NCBI GenBank assembly: GCA_003574685.1
Contig: QOCQ01000011.1
Coordinates: 99,234-163,233 of the forward strand
DNA from: Rhodospirillaceae bacterium SYSU D60007
GTDB taxonomy: Bacteria > Pseudomonadota > Alphaproteobacteria > Reyranellales > Reyranellaceae
DNA: 64,000 nt
Direction of reading: 5' to 3'
Below the pieces are notes generated by a model. The model was not told where the DNA came from. It did no database searches and saw only the letters and a list, made by a program, of their open reading frames with translations. Within the stretch, counting starts at the first letter, position 1. Each line of letters opens with the position of its first letter. The position numbers and the translations under genes are program-made. Shown piece after piece: positions 1 to 8,178 of the stretch.

Positions 1-410
1 TTCAGGATCAAAATCCCGCCGCTTTTGAGGCAGCGGTATGCTTCATCAAGGGCGCTGGACGGCTCCACCAGCCGGTGAGAAAGAACGTCGGCGCTCACCA
101 TCGCGGCCAGCGTGGCATTGCCGAACGGCAGCGACATCACCGATCCGACGACCACCGCTGCACCGCTCTTGGCAGCCGCCACTGCCGCAGCCGTTGCATC
201 GTACTCCACGCCCAACTGGCAAGATCTGTCTGCGTCCATGCGCTGCAATGCCGCCAGCAGTCCGCCCGTCCCGCAGCCCGCGTCCAGCAAGGGGCCCATG
301 TCCTTCCGAACGTCTTTGCTCGCCATATCCGCGATCAGGGCGTGAAGCCCTCGATACCACCACAGGCGCCCCTCCAGCGCCGCCATTTGTTCATATTCGC
401 GCCGTTCCAT
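1..410 (-). CDS. SAM-dependent class I methyltransferase, C-terminus cut by window edge
   Basis: The minus strand reads as one open frame from an ATG at 410 to the left edge (136 residues, no stop). Residues 41-49 read LLDAGCGTG, the glycine-rich SAM-binding motif I; an acidic residue follows at the end of the next strand (GVEYD, about 67-71), and SADVL plus a final KSGGILIL match motifs IV-V of Rossmann methyltransferases. The N-terminal LEGRLWWYRGLH resembles the lead-in of many methyltransferases in polysaccharide or small-molecule clusters. An in-frame ATG at 455 is an alternative start. The gene diverges from a membrane glycosyltransferase at 600, so a role in glycan or lipid modification is possible but inferred. 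The substrate is unknown. Confidence 0.8.
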   Translation of the reverse strand, partial: MERREYEQMAALEGRLWWYRGLHALIADMASKDVRKDMGPLLDAGCGTGGLLAALQRMDADRSCQLGVEYDATAAAVAAAKSGAAVVVGSVMSLPFGNATLAAMVSADVLSHRLVEPSSALDEAYRCLKSGGILIL

Positions 411-599
411 CAGCTTCTTATAACCGAAGCCTCGTATGGCGGCACGGCTGGCCATCGGCCGTCAGCCTTTGTTATTGTGTCACCAACCAACAGACAGGGG
501 CTCTTTGTCCCGATTGCGGATGTGCCACACCAACGTTCCTCCCAGCCCGGCCTGAAGTTTGAGCCCCGGACCGCCGCGGACGAAGGCCCGTACGCGGGA

Positions 600-2219
600 A
601 TGGCCGTACCGGACAACCGCGCAGCCGAGGTCGTTCATCACCCCTCACGGTTCCTGCGCGACCGGCTGCCTATCGGCGCAGACCGGGCAATCAATGTCCT
701 GCTGCTGCTGATCCCGGCGGCATGGGCGACCATCTACCTCCTTCCGCCGATCAACCACGACGTCGGGGCGGTGATGGATGTGGCCCATCGCTGGATTGGC
801 GGCGAGACGCTTTATGTCGATATCATTGACATCAATCTGCCGTTGGTTTTCGCGCTGTACGCGATTCCCGATCTGTTGGCCCGGGCACTGCCGTTTCTCG
901 GTTTGCCGGCAACGACCTGGCTGACGCTCTGCTTCTATATCGCCATCGTCGGGTCGTTTCTCGGCTGTCGGAGGTTGACTCACCGGGTCCCTTCCCTGGC
1001 GCATCCCCTCACTGAAGCCCTGGTTCCGCCGACATTGCTGTTCCTGTTTGTCGTGCTGCCCAACGAGAGCTTCGGCCAGCGGGAGCACCTGATGTTCGTG
1101 ATGTCTGCGCCATACCTGCTGCATGCCGCCGAGCGCGCCGAAGGGCGGTCAGATACAGGCAGCCTTGCGATCTGGGCAATCGCGCTGGCAGCCGGTATCG
1201 GCTTCGCGCAGAAGCCGTATTTCATGCTCATTCCGCTGGCGGTCGAGACCTATTTGCTACTGCATCGCGGGTGGCGCCAGACGCTGCGGGACAGGGTGCC
1301 CTGGATCGTGGGTGGCGTGGCGGTGCTGCACGCGGCGGTCGTCGTCCTGGTGACGCCGGCCTATCTCACCATCGTGCTGCCCATGGCCCTCGACGACTAT
1401 GCCCAGCTTGGCGGCACGACATGGCAGGCGGTGCTTTTCGGCCCCGTGCTGGGCCCCTGTCTGCTGGCGCTCGCCGCGTTCGGCCTGATCGCCGTCTTTC
1501 TCGCACGCACGGTGGCGGCGCGCGTGATCGTTGCTTACGGGCTGGGTGCGGCGCTGGCCGCGGCAGTCCAGGCGAAGGGATGGCCGTACCACGTCCTGCC
1601 GGGGCTGTCGGCGACGATCCTGCTCGCGGCGGTCACCATCTCGCAGACGATTGACCGCTATCTACCCATCGATCGCGCGGCCCATCGCCTGCCGGTCATG
1701 GCGATCAGCGCTACGTTCCTCATCCTGTTCTATTTCCAGGCGGCCCTCTTTGCGCCGCCCTTCCAGAAGCAGCGGCAGTTCGAGGACAGCATCACCGGCG
1801 TGCTGCTGCACGTGGTCGAGCAGAATGCACCAAACAGGCGGATCCTCGTGCTCTCGCCGGGCATCTACCCGTACTACCCGCTGGTGAACTACGCAGACGT
1901 GCGCATGACCATGCGCTTCCAGACCATGTGGGTACTGCAGGGCATTTACGCCGATTGCGAGGAATATCCCACCCTCTACAACGCACCTGAAGATATGTCG
2001 GATGCCGAGCGCTTCGTCTTCGACACCGTGTCCGCCGATTTCCAGCGGCAGCAGCCGGATCTGGTGATTGTCGACCGCGTCGCCGGCATGCCGCGCTGCC
2101 AGGGCCGCGTCTTCGACTATCTGGAATATTTCATGCGCAACCCGCAGTTCGCGCGCGCCTTCGAGCGTTACACCCACTTCATGGACGTTGAACGCTACAC
2201 AATCTACAAGCGCCGCTGA
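600..2219 (+). CDS. Polytopic membrane protein, probable GT-C fold glycosyltransferase
   Basis: This 539-residue protein has about ten hydrophobic membrane segments over its first 375 residues and a soluble C-terminal tail of about 160. The first periplasmic loop holds INHDVGAVMD (51-60), then a GGETLYVDIIDINLP stretch (67-81). That layout, an early acidic loop with G-x-x-x-Y-x-D and N-x-P, is typical of GT-C transferases that use polyprenyl-phosphate sugars (ArnT, PMT, GT39-like). D54, D60, D74 and D77 are candidate catalytic acids. The open frame extends far upstream, but that part lacks coding character and overlaps the divergent methyltransferase, so the ATG at 600 is taken as start; its ribosome site is weak. 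Acceptor and sugar are unknown. Confidence 0.75.
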   Translation: MAVPDNRAAEVVHHPSRFLRDRLPIGADRAINVLLLLIPAAWATIYLLPPINHDVGAVMDVAHRWIGGETLYVDIIDINLPLVFALYAIPDLLARALPFLGLPATTWLTLCFYIAIVGSFLGCRRLTHRVPSLAHPLTEALVPPTLLFLFVVLPNESFGQREHLMFVMSAPYLLHAAERAEGRSDTGSLAIWAIALAAGIGFAQKPYFMLIPLAVETYLLLHRGWRQTLRDRVPWIVGGVAVLHAAVVVLVTPAYLTIVLPMALDDYAQLGGTTWQAVLFGPVLGPCLLALAAFGLIAVFLARTVAARVIVAYGLGAALAAAVQAKGWPYHVLPGLSATILLAAVTISQTIDRYLPIDRAAHRLPVMAISATFLILFYFQAALFAPPFQKQRQFEDSITGVLLHVVEQNAPNRRILVLSPGIYPYYPLVNYADVRMTMRFQTMWVLQGIYADCEEYPTLYNAPEDMSDAERFVFDTVSADFQRQQPDLVIVDRVAGMPRCQGRVFDYLEYFMRNPQFARAFERYTHFMDVERYTIYKRR

Positions 2220-2263
2220 CCGCCGCCCCGCCGGCCATAAGCATTCGCATATGCCCATTTTCC

Positions 2264-2386
2264 GTCGTCCTGAGCGCAGCGAAGGACCTTGCGGCCACCC
2301 AACCGTGAACGCTCGCGGCGGTAATCACCGGTTCTGCCAGTCTTAATCCGAACCATCGCAGGGTCCTTCGCTGCGCTCAGGACGAC
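2264..2386. repeat. 25-bp perfect inverted repeat (dispersed palindrome type)
   Basis: The arms lie at 2264-2288 and 2362-2386. The left arm begins GTCGTCCTGAGCGCAGCG and ends AAGGACC; the right arm is its exact reverse complement, 73 bases away. Short palindromes built on CCTGAGCG-CAGCGAAGGA are widespread between genes in many Proteobacteria. Here the pair sits between the 3' ends of two convergent genes, where it could form a long hairpin in either transcript and help end transcription. Nothing else in the 233-base gap looks like a gene. Confidence 0.85.
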
Positions 2387-2452
2387 GACAATACGGCGTC
2401 AAGGCCAGATGCGAATGCCCTGCCCCTCCGAGGGGAAGGCTACTGCTTGGGA

Positions 2453-2875
2453 TCAGGGTCTTGATGGCACCTTGAAGACGCCGGATGCGGATACGACCAC
2501 GTCGCCGGCGCAGACCAGATCGCAGCGTGCGAAGACGAAGTTCGGTGTGCGCCGGGTGATGACGGCCTTGCCGTCGATCCAGTTGCCGATGCGTGCGCCG
2601 CGGACGAAATCAGTGTTGAGGGTTATGGTGGGATGGGTGGCCGCCACGCCGGTGGCAAAGCCGCAGCCGACGCCCATGACCATGTCCGCAAGCGTCACCA
2701 GGCAGCCGCCATGGGCGATACCCAGCGGATTGCCGTGGCGCGGCTCCAGCAACAATCCCAGACGCGGGCCATCAGGCTCCAGCCGCACGTAGAGCGGCCC
2801 CACCAGACGGACGAAATCGTCGAATACGTCGAGCGGCCGGAAGCCCTCGGGAATGCCGCCCGCGGGAGTCGTCAT
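2453..2875 (-). CDS. PaaI-type hotdog thioesterase
   Basis: A 140-residue protein of the usual PaaI/YdiI acyl-CoA thioesterase length. The sequence HGGCLVTLADMVMG (about 55-68) is the family signature at the start of the long hotdog helix, with the acidic residue that activates water. TLNTDFVRGA follows as the conserved central strand. It probably hydrolyses an acyl- or aryl-CoA thioester in the cytoplasm. Its ATG overlaps the stop of the upstream thioesterase gene (2872) by four bases, so translation is likely coupled. It is the last gene of the operon running down from about 6011. The true substrate cannot be read from sequence. Confidence 0.88.
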   Translation of the reverse strand: MTTPAGGIPEGFRPLDVFDDFVRLVGPLYVRLEPDGPRLGLLLEPRHGNPLGIAHGGCLVTLADMVMGVGCGFATGVAATHPTITLNTDFVRGARIGNWIDGKAVITRRTPNFVFARCDLVCAGDVVVSASGVFKVPSRP

Positions 2876-3342
2876 GCGACACCGGCAGGCGACGCTGCGA
2901 TGCGCAGCAGATCGGCACGCACGCTATCCGGAAAGACCTGGCCGCGACCGCTCGCCGGATCATAGGCGACCACCACCGCATGGCCCGTGGCAGCGCAGCC
3001 GCCCTGTGGGTCGAAAATGGCCTGGCCCAACACGAAGGACGAACGGCGCACCTCCAGGAGACGCGCGCCGGCCCTGACCGTGCCGGGAAAGAACATCTGG
3101 CGGCGAAAGTCGATATCGAGGTGGGCGATGACGGTCGACAGGCCGCGCTCGCGCATGAACTTCAAGTGCCGCGCGATGTAGGTGACGCGGGCATTCTCGA
3201 AGAGGACGAGATAGGCGACATTGTTGACGTGTCCGTTGGCATCGATATCGCCGAAGCGCAGGGTTTCGCTGGTAAGATGTCCAAAGGCGTCGGGGTTTGT
3301 CAGGTCAATGGCCGGCGCAACCGGGTGCGGAATGGCATTCAT
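2872..3342 (-). CDS. YbgC/4-hydroxybenzoyl-CoA-type thioesterase (hotdog)
   Basis: A 156-residue hotdog protein. FGDIDANGHVNNVAYLVLFE contains the D-x-N-x-H-V-N-N-x-x-Y signature of YbgC/4HBT thioesterases, in which the first Asp is catalytic. The start at 3342 is chosen because AAGGGA lies just upstream and the ATG overlaps the stop of the preceding VOC gene as ATGA; a start nine codons earlier is possible but would overlap more. It sits beside a second hotdog thioesterase of a different subfamily, so the operon probably releases two kinds of acyl group or works on two steps. Confidence 0.88.
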   Translation of the reverse strand: MNAIPHPVAPAIDLTNPDAFGHLTSETLRFGDIDANGHVNNVAYLVLFENARVTYIARHLKFMRERGLSTVIAHLDIDFRRQMFFPGTVRAGARLLEVRRSSFVLGQAIFDPQGGCAATGHAVVVAYDPASGRGQVFPDSVRADLLRIAASPAGVA

Positions 3343-4202
3343 CGTTGTCCCTTCGTGAACTCGACGCAAACGCCGGCGGCGAAGGCCGGCGGAATGAGCA
3401 CGCGGCCATCGGAAGCCGTCGCCGGCATCACGCCCGCTCGCGCCAGCGTCCCTTGCGCGCGCTCCAGATCGGCAACGCGGAAACTCAACAATGCGGGATG
3501 ATCGCCGGAACGATTCGGGGTGATCCCTGGATACATCGAGAGGAAGCGCTCCCGGGTCATGTACCGGATCGGCGTGCCGCCGCTGACCACCAGCAGCTCG
3601 CCATCCTTCCGGCGTACAGCGGCATCGCCGAAAACCTTTCGGACGTAGGTTTCGTCGGTGGCGGGATCGTCCGCGATCACGGTGGCGCCGGCCAGCGCCA
3701 CGACGCTATTGGGATGCCGCGCCCATTCCTGCCGATAGACGAAGCGCGGCGTGAGATGCTCGCAGGCGAAGAAGCCCAGCAGCTTTGCGCGCCGGCGGCC
3801 CAGGCGCACGGTGCGAAAGGCAGCCCGCTCCTCCCTGCCCCCGATCTGAACGGCGCGGTCGAACTCCAGCACCGGGTCGGGTTCCAGACCAGCTTCGGTC
3901 CAGGCGGCGTGGGCAAGCGCAGCACCGTCGGTCCGCAGCGCGGCGTTGGCGAGCCCGCCCCCGTCTTCCAGCCATATCCGTCGCTCGGCATTGAACGGGT
4001 TGGCTTCGACGATTCCGATCAGCTCGACATAGTTGTCGGCAAAGATCATCAGGTGGTTGGCGGTGCCCAGCCGCATGTGAAAACCGCGAGGCTGGACCTG
4101 GAAACCGAGCCTCGCCCACGCATCGCGGGCAGCGTCGATGTCGCGCACGACGACTACCGCATGATCGATCCCTTTGACCGGCTGGCCCGCCATCAGCTTC
4201 AT
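3339..4202 (-). CDS. VOC-superfamily (glyoxalase-like domain) protein
   Basis: A 287-residue protein starting [20 protein letters not shown]. The opening [24 protein letters not shown] is the beta-alpha-beta start of a vicinal oxygen chelate module, with the first metal-binding His, and [13 protein letters not shown] plus YVELIGI follow in the usual order. This matches the Glyoxalase_3-like group, often found near hydrolases and dioxygenases. Whether it acts as an isomerase, lyase or dioxygenase cannot be told. The ATG overlaps the stop of the MaoC gene by four bases (ATGA), and its own stop overlaps the next gene the same way. The same frame stays open upstream of 4202, but that stretch is antisense-like and lies within MaoC. 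Confidence 0.85.
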   Translation of the reverse strand: MKLMAGQPVKGIDHAVVVVRDIDAARDAWARLGFQVQPRGFHMRLGTANHLMIFADNYVELIGIVEANPFNAERRIWLEDGGGLANAALRTDGAALAHAAWTEAGLEPDPVLEFDRAVQIGGREERAAFRTVRLGRRRAKLLGFFACEHLTPRFVYRQEWARHPNSVVALAGATVIADDPATDETYVRKVFGDAAVRRKDGELLVVSGGTPIRYMTRERFLSMYPGITPNRSGDHPALLSFRVADLERAQGTLARAGVMPATASDGRVLIPPAFAAGVCVEFTKGQR

Positions 4203-4651
4203 TTCCGCCGGCGGATGAGATTGGTGGCCCGAAGCGTCAGCACAGCCTCGCCATGCTGGTTCTCCAGCGATGCCTCGTTGGTCAGCAGGCCCATGTCGGG
4301 CTTGCTGCGCGATTCCCGCTTGTCGATCACATGCATGCGGCCAACGAGCGTGTCGCCCGGCCGCACCGGCTTCAGCCAGCGGAGCTGTTCGACGCCGGGG
4401 GAGCCCAGGCTGGTCTGCGGATTGAGGTAGCTGTCGACGATCATGCGCATCGTGATGGCGCATGTATGCCAGCCGCTGGCGATCAGGCCGCCGAACATCG
4501 AGTCCCTTGCCGCCACCGGATCGACATGGAACGGCTGCGGATCGTACTGGGTCGCAAAGGCGATGATCTCCGCCTCGGAAACGGTCTTGCTGCCGAGCTC
4601 GTAAACCGCGCCCGCTTCGTAGTCTTCCCAATAGCGCAACGGTCCCGCCAT
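4199..4651 (-). CDS. MaoC-like (R)-hydratase / dehydratase
   Basis: A 150-residue protein starting [20 protein letters not shown]. The [22 protein letters not shown] pattern and the following [14 protein letters not shown] are the MaoC hydratase hallmark, with catalytic Asp and His in D-x-x-P-x-[16 protein letters not shown] and [17 protein letters not shown] complete the hotdog fold. It probably hydrates an enoyl-CoA. GGGGACAGGC lies just before the ATG at 4651. There is an 88-base gap to the upstream alpha/beta hydrolase gene. Downstream coupling to VOC and thioesterase genes suggests a shared acyl-CoA route. Confidence 0.88.
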   Translation of the reverse strand: MAGPLRYWEDYEAGAVYELGSKTVSEAEIIAFATQYDPQPFHVDPVAARDSMFGGLIASGWHTCAITMRMIVDSYLNPQTSLGSPGVEQLRWLKPVRPGDTLVGRMHVIDKRESRSKPDMGLLTNEASLENQHGEAVLTLRATNLIRRRK

Positions 4652-4739
4652 GCCTGTCCCCGTGTGGCCTGGCACTATCTTGCCCGCCGACGATGCCGGT
4701 GCAACCCGGCAAGCGGCGCGCGGCTCGCAGACCGGATTC

Positions 4740-5465
4740 CTATGCGGCTTGCCTTGCAAACAGCCAGGCTTCGAGTGCTGCCGTCACGGCTTGCGGATGC
4801 TCGAGCGGCGACACATGGCCGCAGCGCTCAAGGAGCACCAGCCGGGCGCCGGCGATGCCTGTGGCAATCTCCTCGGACAAGTCAGGCGGCGTAAGCTGAT
4901 CATCGCGCCCGCACAGGACCAGAGTCGGCACCTGCACGGATGCCAGCAGCGGCCGGTTGTCGGGCCGGTTCATGATCGCAATTTGCTGGCGACGGAATCC
5001 ATCGAGGCCGACATCGGCCGCCATGGCGAAGATCGGTTCCGTTACCGCCGGATCGTTCAGTCGCGAGGGGTGGACGAGTCTGGGTAACAGCCTCGGTGTG
5101 ACGCCCTTGAACGCCCCTGTTTCAGCCAGCCGCAGGATGGCCCGGCGTTGCGCCGTCTGCTCCGCCGTATCCGGACGTGCGCTGGTGTCGAGCAGCGCGA
5201 GATGCGTTATCCGCGATGGCGCTTGCCGCAGGATCTCGAAGGCGACGTAGCCCCCCATCGAGAATCCCAGCAGGGCAAACCGGCCGGGCGCACGCGACAG
5301 CGTCGTATCGGCGATGGCCGGCAGCGAATCATGTGCGGCGACATCGGCCACCACGAGCTCGGCCCTGTCGCGCAGCGCGGCAATCTGCGGCGCGAAGACG
5401 CGGCCATCATTGAGCAGCCCCGGACACAACACCAGCGCCGGGCGGTTGTCGCCGCCAGGCGCCAT
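4740..5465 (-). CDS. Alpha/beta hydrolase
   Basis: A 241-residue serine hydrolase. ALLGFSMGG is the nucleophile elbow (G-x-S-x-G), [11 protein letters not shown] supplies the catalytic Asp, and [10 protein letters not shown] supplies the catalytic His. The short N-terminus ([14 protein letters not shown]) gives the oxyanion region. No signal peptide is visible, so it is cytoplasmic. The start ATG lies directly after the stop of the isochorismatase gene with no gap, so the two are cotranscribed. It may cleave an ester, a C-C bond or a lactone; the family is too broad to say. Confidence 0.88.
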   Translation of the reverse strand: MAPGGDNRPALVLCPGLLNDGRVFAPQIAALRDRAELVVADVAAHDSLPAIADTTLSRAPGRFALLGFSMGGYVAFEILRQAPSRITHLALLDTSARPDTAEQTAQRRAILRLAETGAFKGVTPRLLPRLVHPSRLNDPAVTEPIFAMAADVGLDGFRRQQIAIMNRPDNRPLLASVQVPTLVLCGRDDQLTPPDLSEEIATGIAGARLVLLERCGHVSPLEHPQAVTAALEAWLFARQAA

Positions 5466-6011
5466 CTATCGAATAAGCCGGCTGAGTTCGCGGAACTCGG
5501 GGGTGCCGGCTTCGCCCAGGCATTCGAACAGGACTTGCTCGACGTTGACGATGGCGATGCCTTCCGGGCGCAACCGTTCGAAAGCCAGCCTGACGCTGTC
5601 GGGACGCCGTGAGGACACAGCGTCGGCGGCGAGAAACACGTCATGGCCCCGGCCGCGCAACATGGATGCGGTTTGTGCGACGCATACATGCGCCTCCACC
5701 CCCGCGATCACCACCTGGGGGCGGCGGAGCTCGTGCAGGCGGCGAGCCACTGCCGGATTGCCAACCGCCGAAAACTGCGTCTTCGCGAAAACGTGGTCCG
5801 GTGACTCTGCGAGCTCCAGCAGCCGCGGCAGCGTGTGTCCCAGCCCTTGCGGATACTGCTCGGTGATCGTGACCGGCAGGCCCAGCCGGCGCGCCACCTG
5901 CATCAGCAGGGCGGTACGATCAACGACCTGCTCGCTTTCGTGCATGGCCGGCACCAGCCGCTCCTGCATGTCGATGACCAGCAACTGGGCCTTGTCGCGC
6001 TCGATCAGCAT
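5466..6011 (-). CDS. Isochorismatase-family cysteine hydrolase
   Basis: A 181-residue protein. LLVIDMQERLVPAM carries the catalytic Asp, FAKTQFSAV the catalytic Lys, and AGVEAHVCVAQTA the nucleophilic Cys of the Asp-Lys-Cys triad. This resembles the YcaC/hydrolase subgroup without a cis-peptide extension. The start at 6011 is supported by AGGAGG eight bases upstream; earlier in-frame ATGs lack a site. It is the first gene of the minus-strand cluster reaching 2453. The substrate is unknown; relatives act on amides, isochorismate or nicotinamide. Confidence 0.87.
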   Translation of the reverse strand: MLIERDKAQLLVIDMQERLVPAMHESEQVVDRTALLMQVARRLGLPVTITEQYPQGLGHTLPRLLELAESPDHVFAKTQFSAVGNPAVARRLHELRRPQVVIAGVEAHVCVAQTASMLRGRGHDVFLAADAVSSRRPDSVRLAFERLRPEGIAIVNVEQVLFECLGEAGTPEFRELSRLIR

Positions 6012-6137
6012 GGAGCCCTCCTGCCCGACCATAGGCACGCCGGCCCAAGCCTCGCAACCCGGCAGCACCGGTGATCGTTTGCCCGAGGTGCCGGCATGGG
6101 GCGCGTTGTGGGCATGCCGTAATTGCACGAGGTCGCA

Positions 6138-6165
6138 TTGACAGGCGAACGGCCCTGCATATCAT
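6138..6165 (+). promoter_or_regulatory. Sigma-70 type promoter for the RNA helicase gene
   Basis: A perfect TTGACA at 6138-6143 is followed after 16 bases by TATCAT at 6160-6165 (five of six match the -10 consensus). Transcription would begin near 6172 and leave an untranslated leader of about 90 bases before the helicase ATG at 6263. The match is unusually good for this genome. Confidence 0.6.
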
Positions 6166-6262
6166 GCGCACCGTTCGCGAACAGACGGTTGGCCATACCC
6201 CGCGTTGGGGCCCGACCGCGCCGCCATAGACCGAATGTCGGGCGGAAAATCTTGGAATTTCA

Positions 6263-7936
6263 ATGGGTTTTGATCTGCTGGGGCTTGGCCCCGACGTTCT
6301 GAAGGCTGTTGCCGACGCAGGCTATACGACGCCCACTCCGATCCAGGAACAGGCCATCCCCTACATCCTGATGGGTCGGGACGTTCTGGGGTGTGCCCAA
6401 ACGGGTACCGGCAAGACCGCCGGCTTCACGCTGCCGATGATCGAGATTCTGGCCTCGGGCCGGGCCAAGGCCCGCATGCCGCGCTCGCTTATCCTCGAGC
6501 CGACCCGCGAGCTCGCCGCCCAGGTTTCCGAGAGTTTCGAGACCTACGGGAAATACCACAAGCTTTCCAAGGCCTTGCTGATCGGCGGCATGTCGTTCGA
6601 CGACCAGGAGAAGGTGCTGGACCGGGGCGTCGATGTGCTGATCGCCACGCCTGGCCGCCTGCTCGACCATTTCGAGCGCGGCAAGGTGCTGCTCAACGAT
6701 GTGAAGATCCTGGTCATCGACGAGGCGGACCGAATGCTCGACATGGGGTTCATCCCGGATGTCGAGCGGATCGTCGCGCTGGTGTCGCAGATGCGCCAGA
6801 CGCTGTTCTTCTCGGCCACCATGCCGCCTGAGATCCGGCGCCTAGCCGATGCCTTCCTGATGAATCCTAAGGAGATCACGGTGACCCGGCCGGCAACTGC
6901 CGCCGCGACCGTGACCCAGGGGCTGGCGGTTGTGCCGGAGTTCGGCAAGCGCGAGGCCTTGCGCCGCCTGATCCGCGGCCAGGACGTCCGCAACGCGCTG
7001 ATCTTCTGCAACCGCAAGAAGGATGTGGACATCCTCTACAAGTCGCTGGCGCGCCACGGCTTCAATGTCGGGGCGCTGCACGGCGACATGAGCCAGCCCG
7101 TGCGGACGGAGACACTGGAGCGTTTCAAGCTCGGCGAGATCCAGTTGCTCGTGGCTTCCGATGTCGCGGCCCGCGGCCTCGACATTGACGACATGAGCCA
7201 TGTCTTCAATTTCGACGTGCCCTTCCAGCCCGAGGACTACGTGCACCGGATCGGCCGTACCGGACGAGCGGGCCGCACCGGCGTCGCCTTCACACTGGCG
7301 TCACCCGACGATGGCAAGCTGGTGGCGGCCATCGAGCGGATCATTGGCCAGGATATCCCTCGCATAGCGGTGCCGGACATGGATGCTGCTGAATTCGAGC
7401 AGGACGGCGACGATCGGCGGCGACGTCGCGGTCGTGGTCGACGGGAGCGCGAGGCGGTACCCGCCCGGCCGTTCCGGGATGCCGATCGCGACGGCACGGA
7501 CGATCTGCAGCCGCCTGCCGACGCGCCAGCGGAAGCATCATCACAGGACAAGCCGCAGGCCGAGCGTGGGCGCAGCAAACGGCGCCGCCGCGAAGACCGC
7601 CGCGGCGAGCGCGACAGGCTGCCCCGCGATGCCGACCGTGACGGAGTTGACGATCTTCAGCCGCCGGCGCCGACTGCGGCGTCCGAGGATCGCGAGGCCG
7701 GCGGCGAGCGTGCGGGCCGGCGGCGCAGCGAGCATCACCGTGGTCGCGACGAGGACCGTTCGCGCGAACGCCCGCACGGCCGGGAGCGCCGCCGCGACCG
7801 CAACTGGGATCGCGACGACGGACCGCCCGTGATCGGCTTTGGCGATTTCACGCCCGCCTTCCTGTCCCGGCCGGTGCCCCGGCGGCCCCGGCGCGGCAAG
7901 GCCGATGACCCGGTTCCTGAAGAAGCCGCGGCCTGA
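6263..7936 (+). CDS. rhlE: DEAD-box RNA helicase, RhlE type, with long charged C-terminal tail
   Basis: A 557-residue ATP-dependent RNA helicase. All core motifs are present: Q motif (F3 and Q28), Walker A AQTGTGKT (45-52), PTREL (about 80), DEAD (153-156), SAT (184-186), ARGLDID (about 303-309) and HRIGRTGRAGR (328-338). The order and residues match RhlE proteins, which unwind RNA duplexes in ribosome assembly and mRNA decay. After about residue 375 the tail is Arg/Asp-rich and disordered, with two copies of RDADRDG(T/V)DDLQPPA at 405-419 and 455-469. The last 40 residues end in VIGFGDFTPAFLSRPVP, a short conserved-looking motif. A strong promoter lies upstream. Its stop overlaps the next start as TGATG. 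Confidence 0.95.
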   Translation: MGFDLLGLGPDVLKAVADAGYTTPTPIQEQAIPYILMGRDVLGCAQTGTGKTAGFTLPMIEILASGRAKARMPRSLILEPTRELAAQVSESFETYGKYHKLSKALLIGGMSFDDQEKVLDRGVDVLIATPGRLLDHFERGKVLLNDVKILVIDEADRMLDMGFIPDVERIVALVSQMRQTLFFSATMPPEIRRLADAFLMNPKEITVTRPATAAATVTQGLAVVPEFGKREALRRLIRGQDVRNALIFCNRKKDVDILYKSLARHGFNVGALHGDMSQPVRTETLERFKLGEIQLLVASDVAARGLDIDDMSHVFNFDVPFQPEDYVHRIGRTGRAGRTGVAFTLASPDDGKLVAAIERIIGQDIPRIAVPDMDAAEFEQDGDDRRRRRGRGRREREAVPARPFRDADRDGTDDLQPPADAPAEASSQDKPQAERGRSKRRRREDRRGERDRLPRDADRDGVDDLQPPAPTAASEDREAGGERAGRRRSEHHRGRDEDRSRERPHGRERRRDRNWDRDDGPPVIGFGDFTPAFLSRPVPRRPRRGKADDPVPEEAAA

Positions 7937-8178
7937 TGCAGACCATCTTCATTCTGGTCAAGTGCGAACTGGGCAAGGCGTACGAGGTCGCCGACGAGGC
8001 GGTGCAGAGCGTCGAGCAAGTGTCGGAGGTGCATTCCATTTCAGGTTCCTACGACCTGCTGATGAAGTGCTACCTCGATGACGCGACCGACATTGGCCAC
8101 TTCGTGACCAGCCGCATCCAGACCTTGCCCGGCATCAAGGACACCTACACCTACATCACCTTCAAGGCCTTCAGTTGA
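7936..8178 (+). CDS. Stand-alone Lrp/AsnC-type RAM ligand-binding domain
   Basis: An 80-residue protein with only the C-terminal effector domain of Lrp/AsnC regulators and no DNA-binding part. FILVKCELGKAYEVADEAV forms the first strand and helix, and SGSYDLLMKCYLDD the typical central G-x-Y-D/F-L strand. Such SraB/SMB-like stand-alone modules form oligomers and can bind amino acids. The ATG overlaps the helicase stop (TGATG), so translation is coupled to it. The last eight bases overlap the 3' end of the convergent amidohydrolase gene. Its role is unknown. Confidence 0.88.
   Translation: MQTIFILVKCELGKAYEVADEAVQSVEQVSEVHSISGSYDLLMKCYLDDATDIGHFVTSRIQTLPGIKDTYTYITFKAFS

Noticed and set aside
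3339..4712. An extended 457-residue reading of the VOC gene
   Set aside because: The first 170 residues overlap MaoC in another frame and look like mirror-frame text; the true start is the ATGA junction at 4202.
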